From assembly GCA_964007475.1 (NCBI GenBank), contig OZ023273.1, positions 52,125,351 through 52,189,350 of the forward strand: a DNA stretch of 64,000 nucleotides. The letters are read 5' to 3'. The stretch is from Hybos culiciformis (Eukaryota; Arthropoda; Insecta; Diptera; Hybotidae). The position numbers were made by a program, and so were the translations under genes. The notes under the pieces are model-generated. The model ran no database searches. It was not told the origin of the DNA and worked only from the letters and a program-made list of their open reading frames with translations. Within the stretch, counting starts at the first letter, position 1. The number at the start of each line of letters is the position of its first letter. Below are positions 1-14,928 of the stretch, in pieces.

Positions 1-432
1 CCAAGGTCGAGTGATATAAATTGACAAGTGTCAATGTATTTTTGTGTAAATACAGAACGAGTTGTATAACAAATTTTGTTTACATATCCAATATACTGTT
101 TTAATGCGTAGGGGAGAGGTAGTTGCAAAGAGAGAATATTTTTTCTTCTCATTTTTTCTCATTTCTTTTTTTTGTATTTGGCTGTATTGAAATATTGTGC
201 GAGATATTATGTTTGTTTAGGTATTACGTAATATTCAACACATCTAAATGATTTCATTATTTACGCTGATGCATATAAATTTTTTCATTATATACGCTGA
301 TGCATCTAAATTTTTTCATTATTTACGCAGATGCATCTAAATGATTGCGTGTGTATTGACGCATATAATACTCCATTTAGTGATCTAAATTCTATAGCAC
401 TAAATACAACATAATGATCCCCAGCGCATTAA
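1..432 (+). repeat. Fold-back dispersed repeat, copy 1 (cut by window start)
   Basis: This stretch is nearly identical to 7449-7886. It starts in the loop of the hairpin that is complete in copy 2, so only the right hairpin arm is present. Then follows a T-rich spacer and about three copies of a 31-bp direct repeat (unit begins CATCTAAATGATTTCATT and ends near CGCTGATG) at about 240-345. Similarity to copy 2 stops near GCGCATTAAA. The family is not assigned. The terminal palindrome plus internal minisatellite recalls Helitron-derived or DINE-like elements, but no Helitron end is visible. Confidence 0.8.
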
Positions 433-3400
433 AAACTATTACTGTACTGTATTATGTAATAAGAAAATTATTATTAGAAACAAGGAGGTAAGGTATAAAA
501 ATACAGAACAGTACGAACGGACGGACAACATGGAAAACAGGCTAAAAACTCAAGCATTCAAACAGCATTTCAATCTCTAATTCTAATTCTTTAACCAACT
601 TTATAAAGTTGGATATACAAATAATTGTATGCCATAGAAAGAAAATGTTCGATCAAAAGTTGATTAAGATAATTTTTAAAAATGTTAGCATTTTATTTTT
701 GCATATCAATCAGTGGGCTGGTTAATATTATTTATTAAACCTGAGGAGGGAAAAGTTTTTCTAAATTACTTCTTTTATGATTGCTTGGGCATTATTCAGG
801 AATAAAAAAAGATTAATTCTTTTTTTTTTTAATTTTCATATATCTCCATATTTAGTATGTGTATATCATTGAAATTTTTCACTTGACTTATTTCATTTGT
901 CAGTTACGTTTTTTTTAGTTTGCTGAGGAATAAATATTTCATTCCAATTATGCAAAATTGCAGGAAGCAATTTTTTTTTAATATTTATCTGAAAATAATA
1001 TTATTTTTACAGCATTCGAAGTATGAAAAAAGGATGTATGGAATTATTGTTTATGATGGGGGTAAATTATAAAATTAATTGGGTACAATCATAAATAAAG
1101 GGTGATTAGTCGGAGGTACTTCAGAATTCTTGAATTGTGATTAAAAATTATAATAATTTAATGTGACGAAAATATACATTAAATCTAGAAAGTAAAGTGG
1201 ATTATAATACTGTCGAAACTAAACCAATATTTCATATTTTCAACCAACATCTCATTTATTTATTTATCTCAGGTCTCAAAGAGCGTTCGGATATTAACCA
1301 GAATAAAAAAGGACCTATAATTTTATAATGTCATCTAAATCTGAAAGGTACTAAGGGAAATTATGTCCATATCATCAACACAAACTTTTTGTAAAAGGTA
1401 CACGTACATAAAGTGTTCTTACTCTCTTTCATACAAATGCCACAACATCATTTCTAAATGCACGGAGCCATTGTAATGTTCCAGAGCAACTTTTTTATTC
1501 AATTCAATTCTAATCTGTATTGTTTTGCTTGAAAAGGTGCAAAAATGTCACTCGCATCTCAAAAATCACATAATAAAAATAATACAAATTTGCTAACATT
1601 CATTTTTGATTCTTTTATTATTATTTTATATTTAAAATTTAAATGATAAATTTTTTTTTTAGCTTACGTAACACTAAGATGAACAACAAAATTAATGTGC
1701 AGTTTCCATAGATATGTAAAGTCATAATATTCATAAAATCATAGCGAAAGGGAATCACAGTTAAGTGAAAATTTTTTATAAAAACCAATATTATTATTTT
1801 TGTAATAACCAAAAGAAGTTCACTAAATTTTTTGGAAACCAAATATTTTGTGCCTTTTGTCAAAGTCGAAGATCGTTCGATCAATTAAAGTAATCAAATT
1901 TTTTATGACGCTTTGTTTTGTCACCAATCTTTTTAGCAAACGAAGAATAACAAATTTTTTTTGAGCTAGGAAAAAACATACAAAATAATTAAAAAAGGTA
2001 GTCCAAATTAGATAACAAAAACTAAGTTTTTTAATAAACTTTAAAACCAAGTAAAACCTCAGTATTGTTAAAATTTCTATTCGACTATGTGTGATAATTA
2101 AATTACAAAACAAATTTTATCAACATTGTCATTTAAAGTAAATTAGTTTTGAAAGTCACCCCTTACCAAACAACGTAAAAATTAGTTATCATTATAAATC
2201 AGAAACATTTTTGTAACTTGAATTTTAATCGAAGACCTTAGGTATGTTTTCGAAAAAAAAAAAATTTATAAATAATTTGTTGACATAAAACCAATTTATA
2301 ATTAAAAAGGTGGAATAATGAAATGAAACCTACCGTTAATAATAAATACACAATCTCAACATTGAACTAACTATAAAGAATCGATTTTGTCTTAATTTTC
2401 ACAAATAATAATAAACAAATTTTTTCTGAACTATACTATAATTAAAACTATTAATGATTATTAATTAAAGTGCAACTTTGTTATGATCCTTTTAGAATTA
2501 TTTTTTGATTAGAATACGCGCTATCATAACTGAAAAAATGTATACTTTTTGGCAATAGCTTCCTCAATAAGCAAAAAAGTTTCGCTTGCATGGTGATTTC
2601 CTCAAACTCGCTATACTTTATTTTACTTCAAACATTCTATTGTCTGACCTGAACCACGGAAGAGTTTTCTATTATTGGCGGAGCTGACGGAAAACAATCA
2701 AAAACTTATACCTAATTGTTTCTTTCTTTTTTCACCAATTAAAAATTTCTGTTTTACGATTTTTTTTACTATAATTAATGTAAATTAGTATTAGAAATGT
2801 AGAAAATTTGGCATAAAATATACATATATTCAAATATATACATATAATACAATGCCCACATACTAGAATATTTATTATTTGCAATGCAACCTAATTTTTA
2901 TTTATCCACCAATTCCTCATAATTATTATTGCATTATGCAATTTAATTATTATCATCTTCTACAGTACACATATAGTATTTCTTGTTATATTCCCTAGCC
3001 AATCAAAAAATAAAATAAAAGTAATTTTTCGATTAATTTGGATGCGGTTATTATAGTCACTAACTTTTTCAATTCGATACGGACGCAACTGTTTTTCTAT
3101 GTTTAACGTGTAATTTGAGAAACGTGTTCTGCACGTGTCATTTTTTTTATTGGATGATGTGCAAATCTGACATAAAGTATTATTCAAAGAAAACAAAAAA
3201 AATACAATCTCCTTCATAACAAAAATATATAATAACTTTATTTACAAAAAAGAAAAAAAAAAACAAACCTTTTTGGATAAATGTTGATATCACAAAGCAA
3301 GTGTAACTGGTTTCCAGAGATAATTTAATTTCTTCATGGGAAATCCTTTTGCAATAATTCCAAAAAGTTGAAGATTTTTTAATTGCAGATTTGATTTTAA

Positions 3401-4767
3401 TTCATTTTTAATATTTTTGTTGATAAAGTGCACACATTTTAATAAAATTTAGTTCACAAAATTGAGTAAATATGTGCTTTCAGTCAATAATGAAATTTTA
3501 TGAATTATGTTGTTTTTTAATTTTTTTTTATCGACGTTTCTTAGCCCTCTATACTTTAAGTTTTTGTTTTAGTGTTTGAAACTTACATTTTACTTAATAT
3601 TAAATCTTGTGTTATACTTATGTTTCAATTGCCTCGTTCGAACTCACGAGGCCTCTAGAGAGAATTTTTGGTTTAATAATCTCCAAGCAAACTTAAAGAA
3701 GTAAAAAATAAAATAAATAGTTTTTCAAGTTGTTGCATTTCAAATAATATTGCTATGTAGAATATTTTAGAATTTTGTATCAAAAATTTTAAATATTACA
3801 AATGATTTTTAATAAAATTTAGCTTTTTAAAGAATCATTATTGAAAAATTATTGAAACATTAACGAAAAATACACAAATTAGCCCTTTTTAGTAATTAAT
3901 GAACTTAAAACCAATATTTAAAAAGTGTCACGCAATATTCAATGAGCATCGACAAAATAGTTTAAAAAAAATTCGCAGGGTATATCATCCAGAACTTAAA
4001 TAATAATAGTTTAATCAGAAATTAAGGTAAACATTATAATAAAAAAAAAAACAAATTTGTTTGATATTTAAATAGATTCTATTTTTATTTTTTCAATATT
4101 TTGAATAGTCTGATTCAAATTTTTTGTATAGTTACTAATTATATACCGTACTAAGAAGTATAAATCGATGTTCCGCATCTTTATGTTATTTACGATTAAA
4201 AAACATCAAAATAAAAACATCTTTCTAATTAAAACAAAATATAATTCAACTGATAAGTGATCTAAAAATAAAACTATAATTAAGAGAAATATAGTTGCGT
4301 GTGATCTTCTCAAGATTAATTTATTATACAAATAAAACGAGAAATTTAATTTTTCTTTGTAGTTAAATGTTCCACAAAAAGAAACATTCATTAAAATAAA
4401 TAATAAGGTCAATTTAACTTCTCTTCCATTATTCTAAATATGATTATTACATATTTTGTATACCTACAGTTTCGAAACATTTATTATAAATATAAAGAAA
4501 AATAAAAATAAAACTTATTTTCGAAAATTAAAAATTACTTAATTAGAATATAATATATTTTTGTGTGAAAGTTGTATTGGAATAGTAACATTTTACCGAT
4601 TTATAAGAAATTGTTCAATTACAAAGTTTTCAAATTGATTAGATTTAACATTGATATAATATTAGAGATATCTCGAGTATTATTTACTGAATTCATTTAC
4701 TGAATTCTGTTTAAAGCAAGCATCGAAAAAATATTAACAGTGGGAGTTTAATAAACAAATGATCGGA
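433..4767. other. AT-rich intergenic DNA
   Basis: No complete gene is visible between the first repeat and the GMC oxidoreductase stop codon. The sequence is mostly poly-A/T runs with frequent stops. One exon-like island on the minus strand (1423-1514) is listed separately. A weaker one lies near 2652-2690, with a strong acceptor-like tract but a poor GTCAGA donor. Two minus-strand open frames at 1639-2113 and one at 2960-3217 show no family resemblance. Confidence 0.6.
1423..1514 (-). other. Exon-like island, unassigned
   Basis: On the minus strand a 92-nt open segment lies between an acceptor-like ACAATACAG and a consensus donor GTAAGA. It reads 30 codons plus two bases without a stop and is richer in G and C than its surroundings. 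The reading includes the stretch LEHYNGSVHLEMMLWHLYER. I do not recognise the family. It could be an exon of an unidentified minus-strand gene or a chance open stretch. A second frame is also open for about 19 codons, which weakens the case. Confidence 0.25.
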
Positions 4768-6960
<2,193 letters not shown>

Positions 6961-7347
6961 TTAAAATAGAATTAAACAAAAGCTTAATCACATGTTTGAG
7001 CTATAAAAAAAGTGTAGGTATGTTAATGTGATTATTTATTTAAATTAAATTTGTTCATTGATATGAAATACACTTGTTATAAATACCATTTTGATTTTGA
7101 TTATTTTGAACTTAACTAAGATCTACTATATTTTACAAATCGAAGTATATTTTTTCAGATTATCTATGACAATTCCAAAACTATCCATATTATTAATATA
7201 TACAAATCACAATTTCCAGCAGTACCTATATTCTATTGAAATAATTGCAAGAAGAATAACCAAAAATTCTTTTATATTTTATGAAACTATTTTCAAGGTT
7301 TACATTACAATAATTATGTTTTCAATACCTACTGAAAAAAAATATTT

Positions 7348-7886
7348 AATAGTAGATTATTGTATATGTAAACTAAATTTGTTATTAATTAAGAGTTCTG
7401 TATACACAAAAATACATTGACTCGAGTCAATACTTATATCACGAGACCGAAGGTCGAGTGATATAAATTGACAAGTGTCAATGTATTTTTGTGTAAATAC
7501 AGAACGAGTTGTATAACAAATTTTGTTTACATATCCAATATACTGTTTTAATGCGTAGGGGAGAGGTAGTTGCAAAGAGAGAATATTTTTTCTTCTCATT
7601 TTTTCTCTTCTTTTTTTTTTTTGTAGTTGGCTGTATTGAAATATTGTGAGAGATATTATGTTTGTTTAGGTATTACGTAATATTCAAAACGAAACATCTA
7701 AATGATTTCATTATTTACGCTGATGCATCTAAATTTTTTCATTATATACGCTGATGCATCTAAATTTTTTCATTATTTACGCAGATGCGTCTAAATGATT
7801 GCATGTGTATTGACGCATATAATACTCCATTTAGTGATCTAAATTCTATAGCACTAAATACAACATAATGATCCCCAACGCATTAA
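7348..7886 (+). repeat. Fold-back dispersed repeat, copy 2 (complete)
   Basis: The element begins with an imperfect inverted repeat. The left arm, about 7363-7443, pairs with the right arm, about 7452-7535, across a loop of under 10 nt. Central parts of the arms read TTCTGTATACACAAAAATAC and its complement. Then come a pyrimidine-rich stretch and three to four 31-bp direct repeats at about 7690-7800, ending near ACGCATTAAA. It matches copy 1 almost base for base downstream of the hairpin and copy 3 (about 27648-28020) with more divergence. Confidence 0.8.
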
Positions 7887-10769
7887 ATTACATTATTGAT
7901 GTTTGTTGTTTTTTATTATTGCACGTTTTTATTATAAGCTCGCATATAATTCTAATATGTACCTAAAGTTACATTGAATTTTTTAATCAATAATAACATA
8001 TAAAGTAAAAACATAAAATGATTTAGCTAATTATTATTCTATTAGAAGTTATATGTGTATAGGTATTTATTATAATTTTTATTATAGTTGCATTTGGAAC
8101 ACATTGCTAGGTCTTAAAAATTCAAGATAATATTATGTAAATATTATATTTTATACAAAAAAGAAATAGTTTCAGTACGTTCAATAAAACTTAAAAATTT
8201 GTTTATTCTTCCAGATAACGATGTTTTGCAAAAAAAAAAGAATTCATATATTTAATTCGTGACTGAATATATTGCACACAAATATTTCTGAGATTTAATT
8301 ATTTTTTGTTCATATAACTTATCATTTAATTAGGCTTCTAAACACATATTTAAAAATTAAAAAAGTTTTGTATTTAATGTAGTTGAAACCTTTCAAAAAG
8401 ATGGAATATTTATAAATGGAGAAGTTCTAAGTTTTATTTGCTAAAATTTGTTTGATATCAAAAGAAAAAAATTTTATTGTAGCTCATACCCAAACAAATG
8501 TGTAATTTGTATGAAATGAAGGATATTAAAGAGTAAAGGACCCTTGGGACTTTATTTATGTCAACTTTTTGTCGTTCTTAATCGAAACGATTTATCAAAT
8601 ATGTCCTGAATTTTTATATTTTTATTCAATTGCTATTAAATTATAATTTTATAGAGGAAAAAAAAGGGAAGTTTTTATGTCATTCAGAACTTTATTATAA
8701 AATTGTGGTGTAATTTTTCGCTTGAATTTGAAATTATGTGTACACAATCAAAGTGGTTGAGTTTTTATTTTATTTTTTTTTGTCAAAAACTGATTATTGA
8801 ATTGACTGTATCACATGTCACTATTAATTTCAATTATACGCATTAATAGGATATAGGGTTACATTATTACTGAAATATTGTATATTTTAAAATTTGTCCT
8901 TTAAGGATCATTAAATCCTTGGACAGACCTAATTGCATTATAAGGAAAACAATTATGATGTAGTAGCTTTCGGGTTATATTGTAAAAATTCTAAATTCAA
9001 TAAGCTTGGTATTTTAAAAGCATTCAAAAATTGGTGTGGAATTATGTTACTTTTGTCGACCAACAAATGTGACAATTTGTTTCATGCAATTTTCAAAGTT
9101 GAACTTTAATATTTTGATTAATTTCTTAAAATAATAAGAAATAAGTATTTTCACCTTTTTAATTTTTGCATCAATTGCTGATTGTAGAATTGTCGACAAT
9201 AGTTACTGCACTATTCCGTCCATGATAACAGTAATACCTTAATATTGGATTTGAAATTTTGAAGTGCATCTGCATCCGTACTGAAAAAATAAGAAGTTTT
9301 TTGTACATTCGATGGAGCATAAATATTTTAAGCCCATTATTCATCAAAAATGAGAAAAAGGACTTTATGTTTTAACTTTCTGTCTGTCCGTCTGTTCGTC
9401 GTCCGTTTGTCTGTCGCACACTAAAATATTTATAACGTTATAACTATCAAACTACCTGACCGATTTCGATAGTTTAAATGGGAAAGTATACGGAATCTCG
9501 TTCACTTTCAGCCAAAGTGAGATTTTTCGAGTCCGGGCAAGGCAAAGGAGTTATAAACTTTCAACCTGGAGCTGAAAATGGATGTTCGTGAAAATAGGTA
9601 CATATATGAATAAAGAGAGATCGTAAAAATATAGAAAAAAAAATTTTGAAATGTTGATGTTCATTTATGTCGTAGTGTTCTTTATTTTTTTATTTCATTA
9701 TCTTTTTAATATAATCCTAAATAAAATTCATTTAAAAAGCTTAAAATCTTATTTATTCCTTTGATTAAATACATAAAAATATAAGTTTTAATGGAAAAAT
9801 CAGTTTAATTTTGGAATTATTATTACATTTAATTTCCTTTAAAATTTTTTATGTATGTTTTATGTGCATAGTTATTAGTTATTACAAAGAATTGGCGGAG
9901 AAGTTATCAAAAAATTTTTCTTTGGAATTGATTTCAGTCTGAAGTTTGAAGTTTTTATATAGCAACAGTAATCGCTTTCTTAATTAAGTTAGTTAGAGCT
10001 GACAATAGGTAAAGAAAATTATTATATTTATAAAAAATGAACATATTTAAATTTTTTTTATACTTTATACTTTTTATATACTTTTTATATACTTTTATAT
10101 ACTTTTTATACTTTAAGTTGAAAATTTTATATACCATCATAAATATAATATTTAAATATGATAAATATAATATTTAAATATCCTTACTTGTCGGTCATCA
10201 CTATATTAACAGAGACTTTTAACTAAAAATTATAATGTTATATTGAAAACTAAATATCCCTGATGATTAGAACTTGTATAAACATACATATGTATATAAT
10301 TTTAATAACTTTTATATATACACGGTTAAAAATCTCTGTGTACTTTTGACTGATAATTGAAAAAAATTACTTTTGAACAGCCATTTGAAAAAAACTTATT
10401 TTAAATACACAAACACATTTATCAAAAATATTAGGTTTTTTTCAAATTAGCAAAACTGTGATTCAAAATAATACAAAAATAAAAAATAAATGTTTTTCAA
10501 ATTTTATTTGACTCATTTTTTTTAACATTTTTGGTATTTTAAATTTCAGGAGCGCAAATAACTTTTTCATTTTAATTTTTTTTTTTTTCATTTATTGTTT
10601 TTATTTCAGTTTTGAAATTTAATTTTTTTTCTTTGCACATTTAAAATAATATTTGATCAAATTGAAAAAAATTATTTTTCTTATTGAATAATTTAATCGT
10701 TAATACAAGAAACAAAATTTTCAATAGATATGGAACTTATATTTTCTGTTTTATACATTATCGTAAATT
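7887..10769. other. AT-rich intergenic DNA with degenerate repeat near 9370-9600
   Basis: No gene is recognised. Positions about 9370-9600 carry a CTGTCTGTCCGTCTG-type run followed by a block (GACCGATTTCGATAG and onward) that has looser relatives near 33745 and 39100. This looks like a decayed interspersed repeat. The interval 9990-10140 is a simple TATACTTTT-rich stretch. Confidence 0.5.
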
Positions 10770-11030
10770 AACTGCAATAGCTCAGTGGCAGAGTTGATGG
10801 ATTGCAATGTTAAGGACAGTGGTTCGAAACTCAAACCGGGCATAAAAAAAAAATATTAAAAAAACCAATAAAAAAAGAATTTAATTTAACTTAATAAAAA
10901 AAAAACAAATAAAAAAAAAAAAAAAAATTAATAAAAAAAAAAAATAAATAAATAAATAAAAAAAATTAAATAAAAAAAAAAGTAAAAATAAAAAAAACAA
11001 AAAAAGGTAAAAAACAAAAAAAAAGTCTAG
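10770..11030 (+). repeat. tRNA-derived SINE-like sequence with A-rich tail
   Basis: Positions 10770-10843 resemble a decayed tRNA. There is an A-box-like TAGCTCAGTGGCAGAG, a GATTGCAAT block where the anticodon arm would be (GCA, as in tRNA-Cys), and a B-box-like GGTTCGAAACT. No acceptor stem can be paired, so it is not a functional tRNA. About 180 bp of A-rich low-complexity sequence follows directly, as expected for a SINE tail or a retrotransposed tRNA pseudogene. Confidence 0.5.
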
Positions 11031-11117
11031 TAAAAATTTTTTGATGTGTTTTTGCTGGTGAATTTGTAAGGTTTTTGCTCCAAAATTCTTTCCGTAAAAT
11101 AATTATGACTAAATATC

Positions 11118-11345
11118 TATTATATTTTGTTTTTATTATTTTGAAAAATACTTACGATATTTTACAAAATTATTTTTCAAAACAACACATAAAATTACAA
11201 CTATTACATTTTGTTTTTATTATTTTGAAAAAATACTTACGATATTTTACAAAAATGTTTTTCAAAACAACACATAAAATTACAACTATTATATTTTGTT
11301 TTTATTATTTTGAAAAAAACTTGCTATATTTTACATAATTGTTTT
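11118..11345 (+). repeat. Tandem repeat, period about 84 bp
   Basis: The phrase CTATTATATTTTGTTTTTAT recurs at 11118, 11201 and 11286, giving periods of 83 and 85 bp over about 2.7 copies. The open frame running through it is an artefact of the repetition. Confidence 0.75.
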
Positions 11346-11740
11346 TGGATGTATATGTGCACATAATGTGATTCAAAATGAGAGATGGATTTTTTACCGT
11401 GTACACAGCGACCTCCTCTGGGGGTACATTAAAAAGGATATAATTAAACACACAAATTTCGTAACAAAAAATTTGTTGGCCTCCTACACAGCGACCTCCT
11501 CTGGGGGAGCACTTCAAAAGCTCGTCCGATTTCATTGAAATTTGTTTAATAAAAAGAGGAAAATATTAAACACTCAAATTTCGTAACAAAAAATTTATTG
11601 ACCTCCTCCTCCGTAGGAAGGACTTGAAAAGTTTGTCCGAATTCATTCAAATTTGGTACACAAAAAGAGGAAATGATTAAAAACACAAATTTCGTAAAAA
11701 CAATAAATCAGTCAGAGTCCGTAACTAAACACGTACACGG
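11346..11740 (+). repeat. Helitron-like internal repeat modules (fragment)
   Basis: Three diverged modules carry CGACCTCCTCTGGGGG or a variant, then TCGTCCGATTTCATT, then AAAAAGAGGAAA and ACACAAATTTCGTAACAAAA. The same modules occur at about 31330-31680 inside the Helitron-like element described there, so this looks like a fragment of that family. No terminal structure is visible. Confidence 0.55.
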
Positions 11741-11776
11741 GTTGACGGCCAGTTGACTAAAAACAAGAAAATAAAC

Positions 11777-13333
11777 ACTAAATAATAAAGTTTTAAAAAC
11801 CACGTTTTTAAATTGACTAAAAAGAGGAAAATGAAAATTTTTCTCCGGAGGATTGTGGAAACACATACTTGAAACAGATTACAACAGTCTATAACTAGAA
11901 ACGTGGGGCCCATTTTTGAGGTAATAATTTAATAAAGAAAAAATTTACGACACATTTTTTTTTTTTTTTTTTTTATTAAAGTTACCAAATCACTAGGTGG
12001 GATACCTTTTATACTATAATAAGTATGGATTTGGTAATGAGGATAGGAAGTTTAGACGGGATTAAAAAGTGGGACAGTTAGTAGGAAATCATTTACACTT
12101 TTCTTAAAGCGGCGCAAGTCGTAAATCAAGCGTCCACCAGCTGTCGGAAACAACTTTAATGGGAGAGCATTCCACATTCGCGAGGTGCGAATTGAAAACG
12201 AATCTCCGAAGCTCGTTCTATCACATCTGGGAATTTTCACGAAATATGGGTGTGACGTTGAAGCGGTACGTGTTTGGCGTGAAAATACTTGAAGTTGAGG
12301 AAGTAGGGCCTTTACTTCCAGGGAACACGTATCCATTCCAACAAGGTATTTATAAAAAATGGACAGTGAACCTACATTGTGATGTTAATGAGCTGGTGGT
12401 TTGGTCATTGTTTATCAATCTAATAGCCCTTCTCTGGACTTTGTCCAGGTATTCAAGATGGGTTTTGGGAGCACCAGCCCATATATGCGAGTTGTATTCT
12501 AATTTTGGTCGTATGTAGGATTTGTAAATGCTTAAGAGATCAGAGGGGGAAAAGTATTGTTTACATCTTTTTAAAAAACCAAGACATTTCGCTGCGTTTT
12601 TTGCCGTTTCGAAAATATGAATTTTCCAACTAAGATCGGAAGTTATTTTCGAGCCTAAAATGTCTAGGCTTTCAGATTTAGCAATACTTTCACCTTGAAA
12701 AGAAATTTGGGGATCAAAAGTTGACAGCTTTCTGGAAATAAGGCAGCATTGAGTTTTGGATGCGTTAAACTCAACTCTGTTGAGAAGACCCCATTGTGAA
12801 ATTTTGGAAGGGTCATGATTTATGCTACTTTGTAAAAAATTGCGTTTAGTAGTTACAGCATCTGAAGAAGCTAATTTCCTATTAATAAAATCGTAGCATG
12901 CTACCAAATTACTGTCATCGGCGAAGCTGTGGATGGGGTTTAGAGTAGATTGGAGAAGATCAATAATGAAAATTAAAAATAGGGTTGGAGAGAGAACACA
13001 CCCTTGGGGTACACCGGAATTAATGTTGAAAATATGAGATTGGTAACCATCCACAACAGCACGAATAGAACGGCCAGACAAAAAGTTGCTGATCCAATTG
13101 ACAAAGGCTGATCCTAGACCCATTGATTTAACTTTAGAAATCAGGGCCGAGTGCCACACTCGATCAAACACATTTGTAGTATTACCTCAAAAATGCGCCC
13201 CACGTTTGTAGTTATACACTGTTGTAATCAGTTTCAAGTATGTGTGTCCACAATCCTCCGGAGAAAAATTTTTATTTTCCTCTTTTTAGTGAATTTAAAA
13301 ACGTGTTTTTTAAAACTTTTTTATTTAGTATTT
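11777..13333. repeat. Long inverted repeat flanking a retrotransposon fragment
   Basis: Positions 11777-11926 and 13180-13333 are inverted copies of each other, about 150 bp and roughly 90 percent alike by eye. Shared landmarks are TTTTTCTCCGGAGGATTGTG, ACATACTTGAAAC and AACGTGGGGC. The 1.25 kb between the arms is the non-LTR retrotransposon fragment. Either a retrotransposon inserted into the loop of a fold-back element, or two copies of another repeat lie head to head around it. Confidence 0.75.
11957..13172 (-). mobile_element. 5'-truncated non-LTR retrotransposon (reverse transcriptase C-terminal half)
   Basis: On the minus strand, 13171-12350 encodes the C-terminal half of a non-LTR reverse transcriptase. 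It begins in the FDRVWH motif and carries GVPQGCVLSPTLF and the catalytic FADD. A second frame, 12336-12052, continues with the conserved C-terminal segment (RTSRMWNALP) and ends in a stop, so a frameshift lies at about 12380-12400. A T run at about 11957-11977 on the plus strand is the poly(A) tail. The 5' end is lost at about 13172. Motifs fit the Jockey/CR1 group broadly; I cannot fix the clade. The frameshift and truncation make it dead. Confidence 0.88.
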
Positions 13334-14928
13334 TTTTACTCAAGGATTGTTTTTCAATAAAATTCTAAATTTTTAAGATTTTTAATAAGATTATAATTAT
13401 TTGTTTACTTAAAAAAATGATTTCTTTGATTGCTTTTCTAGAAACTATTTTTTTTGGTATACTAATATTTTACAAGCCTAATTATATTATTATAAGTATA
13501 AAAATTAAATTCCTTGAACGAATTAAATTTTTGTTTATAATAGGATTTATTTATTTTCAATAAAAATGATCAATTAAATGTATGGAGATATATACCTACT
13601 TCATTAAAAATTAAACATATTTTTAAAAAAAAATTATTAAAAATCAATATTTTCAATTTATATAGTTTTAAAATTAATATTTTCCGCAAAAAAACTTCAC
13701 CTAATTTTTTCTAGAGCAAAATATATGCAAATACCATGAAACAAAAAACATTTATAGTTAACCATTTTTATTATTTTCTTCTTTTTTTTTCTTGCCATTT
13801 CGGTTTTTATAATATTTAAATGGAAAATTGTGGAAATGACACTGGCCTCAAAAAGAAAAAAAAATTGGTTTAATTTTTTTTTTGTTTTTTGTTGTTCGTT
13901 CAATTTTCACAATATCCGTTCAAGAATTTTTTTATTTATTTTTTTAAAAAAATAAGAGGATTAAAATGTATCAGGTGTATTTTAACCAGTGTATGTTTGT
14001 ATATAAATGTATAGTATAATAATGCATTTACTCTGTCTTGGGAATGTCAGAGTAATTTAAAAACAAAAGATGTAAATTTCCCCAAAGAAAATTTATTTTT
14101 TGTTCAAATTTTAATTTGTCTGCGATATCTGCATAGTCAATTTTGATATATCAAAAGTATTATACATATACAAAATTTTATTAAGATCTATATCTCGAAG
14201 TTCAATATTCCCAAATTCTCTTATGACGTTGATTAACTTTGTTTTTTTTTTTTGTATTTTTTTTAATAAGGTTTCAAATTATATAGTATAAGTATATTTC
14301 AGTCTCCATTAGATGGAATTCATTCTCAGCGTTTAATTTTAAATATTTTGTACTCGAAAAGCATACTAAACAATCTGAACTGTCATATCTAATAGACTAG
14401 TTATGAGTCAACGTTATTAAAACTTCTAATCCTTATAAAAATCAAAATCATATTAAAATGTATAAAAGCTGTCGCTTGTCGACGTAAAAGTTAAAATAAT
14501 TAAAATTTTTTATATTAATTTTATGCTTTCTAGATTATATCAAGATTATTTGTGATTTTTCAAATCTAAAATAGAAGCTGATTAAATTAGAATTAAACTC
14601 TTATAACCTTATGAAAATTCATATTCATATTTTTCAAATAAACACATAATTGCGGGCTTATATAAAATTCTAACAAATTTTATCTATAAAAAAAAAATTA
14701 AAATTATTCAAAGAATTATTATTTTTAAAAACAAAATTGGATTCTTTCTTTTAAATATATCTAGCGATATAAGGGCCTTAAAGAAGCATGGTCAAATTTT
14801 TAATAATTCATTAGACAAACAAAAATAATCTCCTTGATTGCAAAGATTTATTTTTTTATATATAAAAATGAAAAACAAAATGAATAAAAAAGGTCTTCTT
14901 TTACTGGAATATTGATCATTTTCACGCA
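13334..14928. other. AT-rich intergenic DNA
   Basis: Poly-A/T runs and short open frames with biased composition (for example 13697-13903, Lys/Phe-rich). I see no coding or structural signal. Confidence 0.5.

Noticed and set aside
240..345. Regular 31-bp repeats looking like a CRISPR-type array
   Set aside because: Units are directly adjacent with no spacers and occur inside a dispersed eukaryotic repeat; it is a minisatellite.
2652..2690. Minus-strand exon-like segment after TTTTTGATTGTTTTCCGTCAG
   Set aside because: The acceptor is good, but the segment is under 40 nt and the donor GTCAGA is poor.
2960..3217. Minus-strand 85-codon frame starting with a hydrophobic segment and containing three Cys
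   Set aside because: Could pass for a small secreted peptide, but it has no recognisable family, no supporting splice or promoter context, and long chance frames are expected at this scale.
7357..7599. Minus-strand open frame with a similar peptide at 27657-27854 (shared KICYTTRSVFTQK)
   Set aside because: Both lie across the arms of the fold-back repeat. The similarity and openness follow from the repeat copies and palindrome, with no start, motif or codon bias.
10770..10843. Functional tRNA-Cys gene
   Set aside because: Box-like elements are present, but the acceptor and anticodon stems do not pair and an A-rich tail follows; a SINE or pseudogene is more likely.
11075..11338. 87-codon plus-strand ORF
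   Set aside because: It is the translation of an 84-bp tandem repeat.
11725..11913. Homologous short frames on opposite strands (minus 11725-11913 and plus 13151-13360)
   Set aside because: The shared peptide (FQVCVSTILRRKIFIFLFLV) simply reflects the inverted repeat arms.
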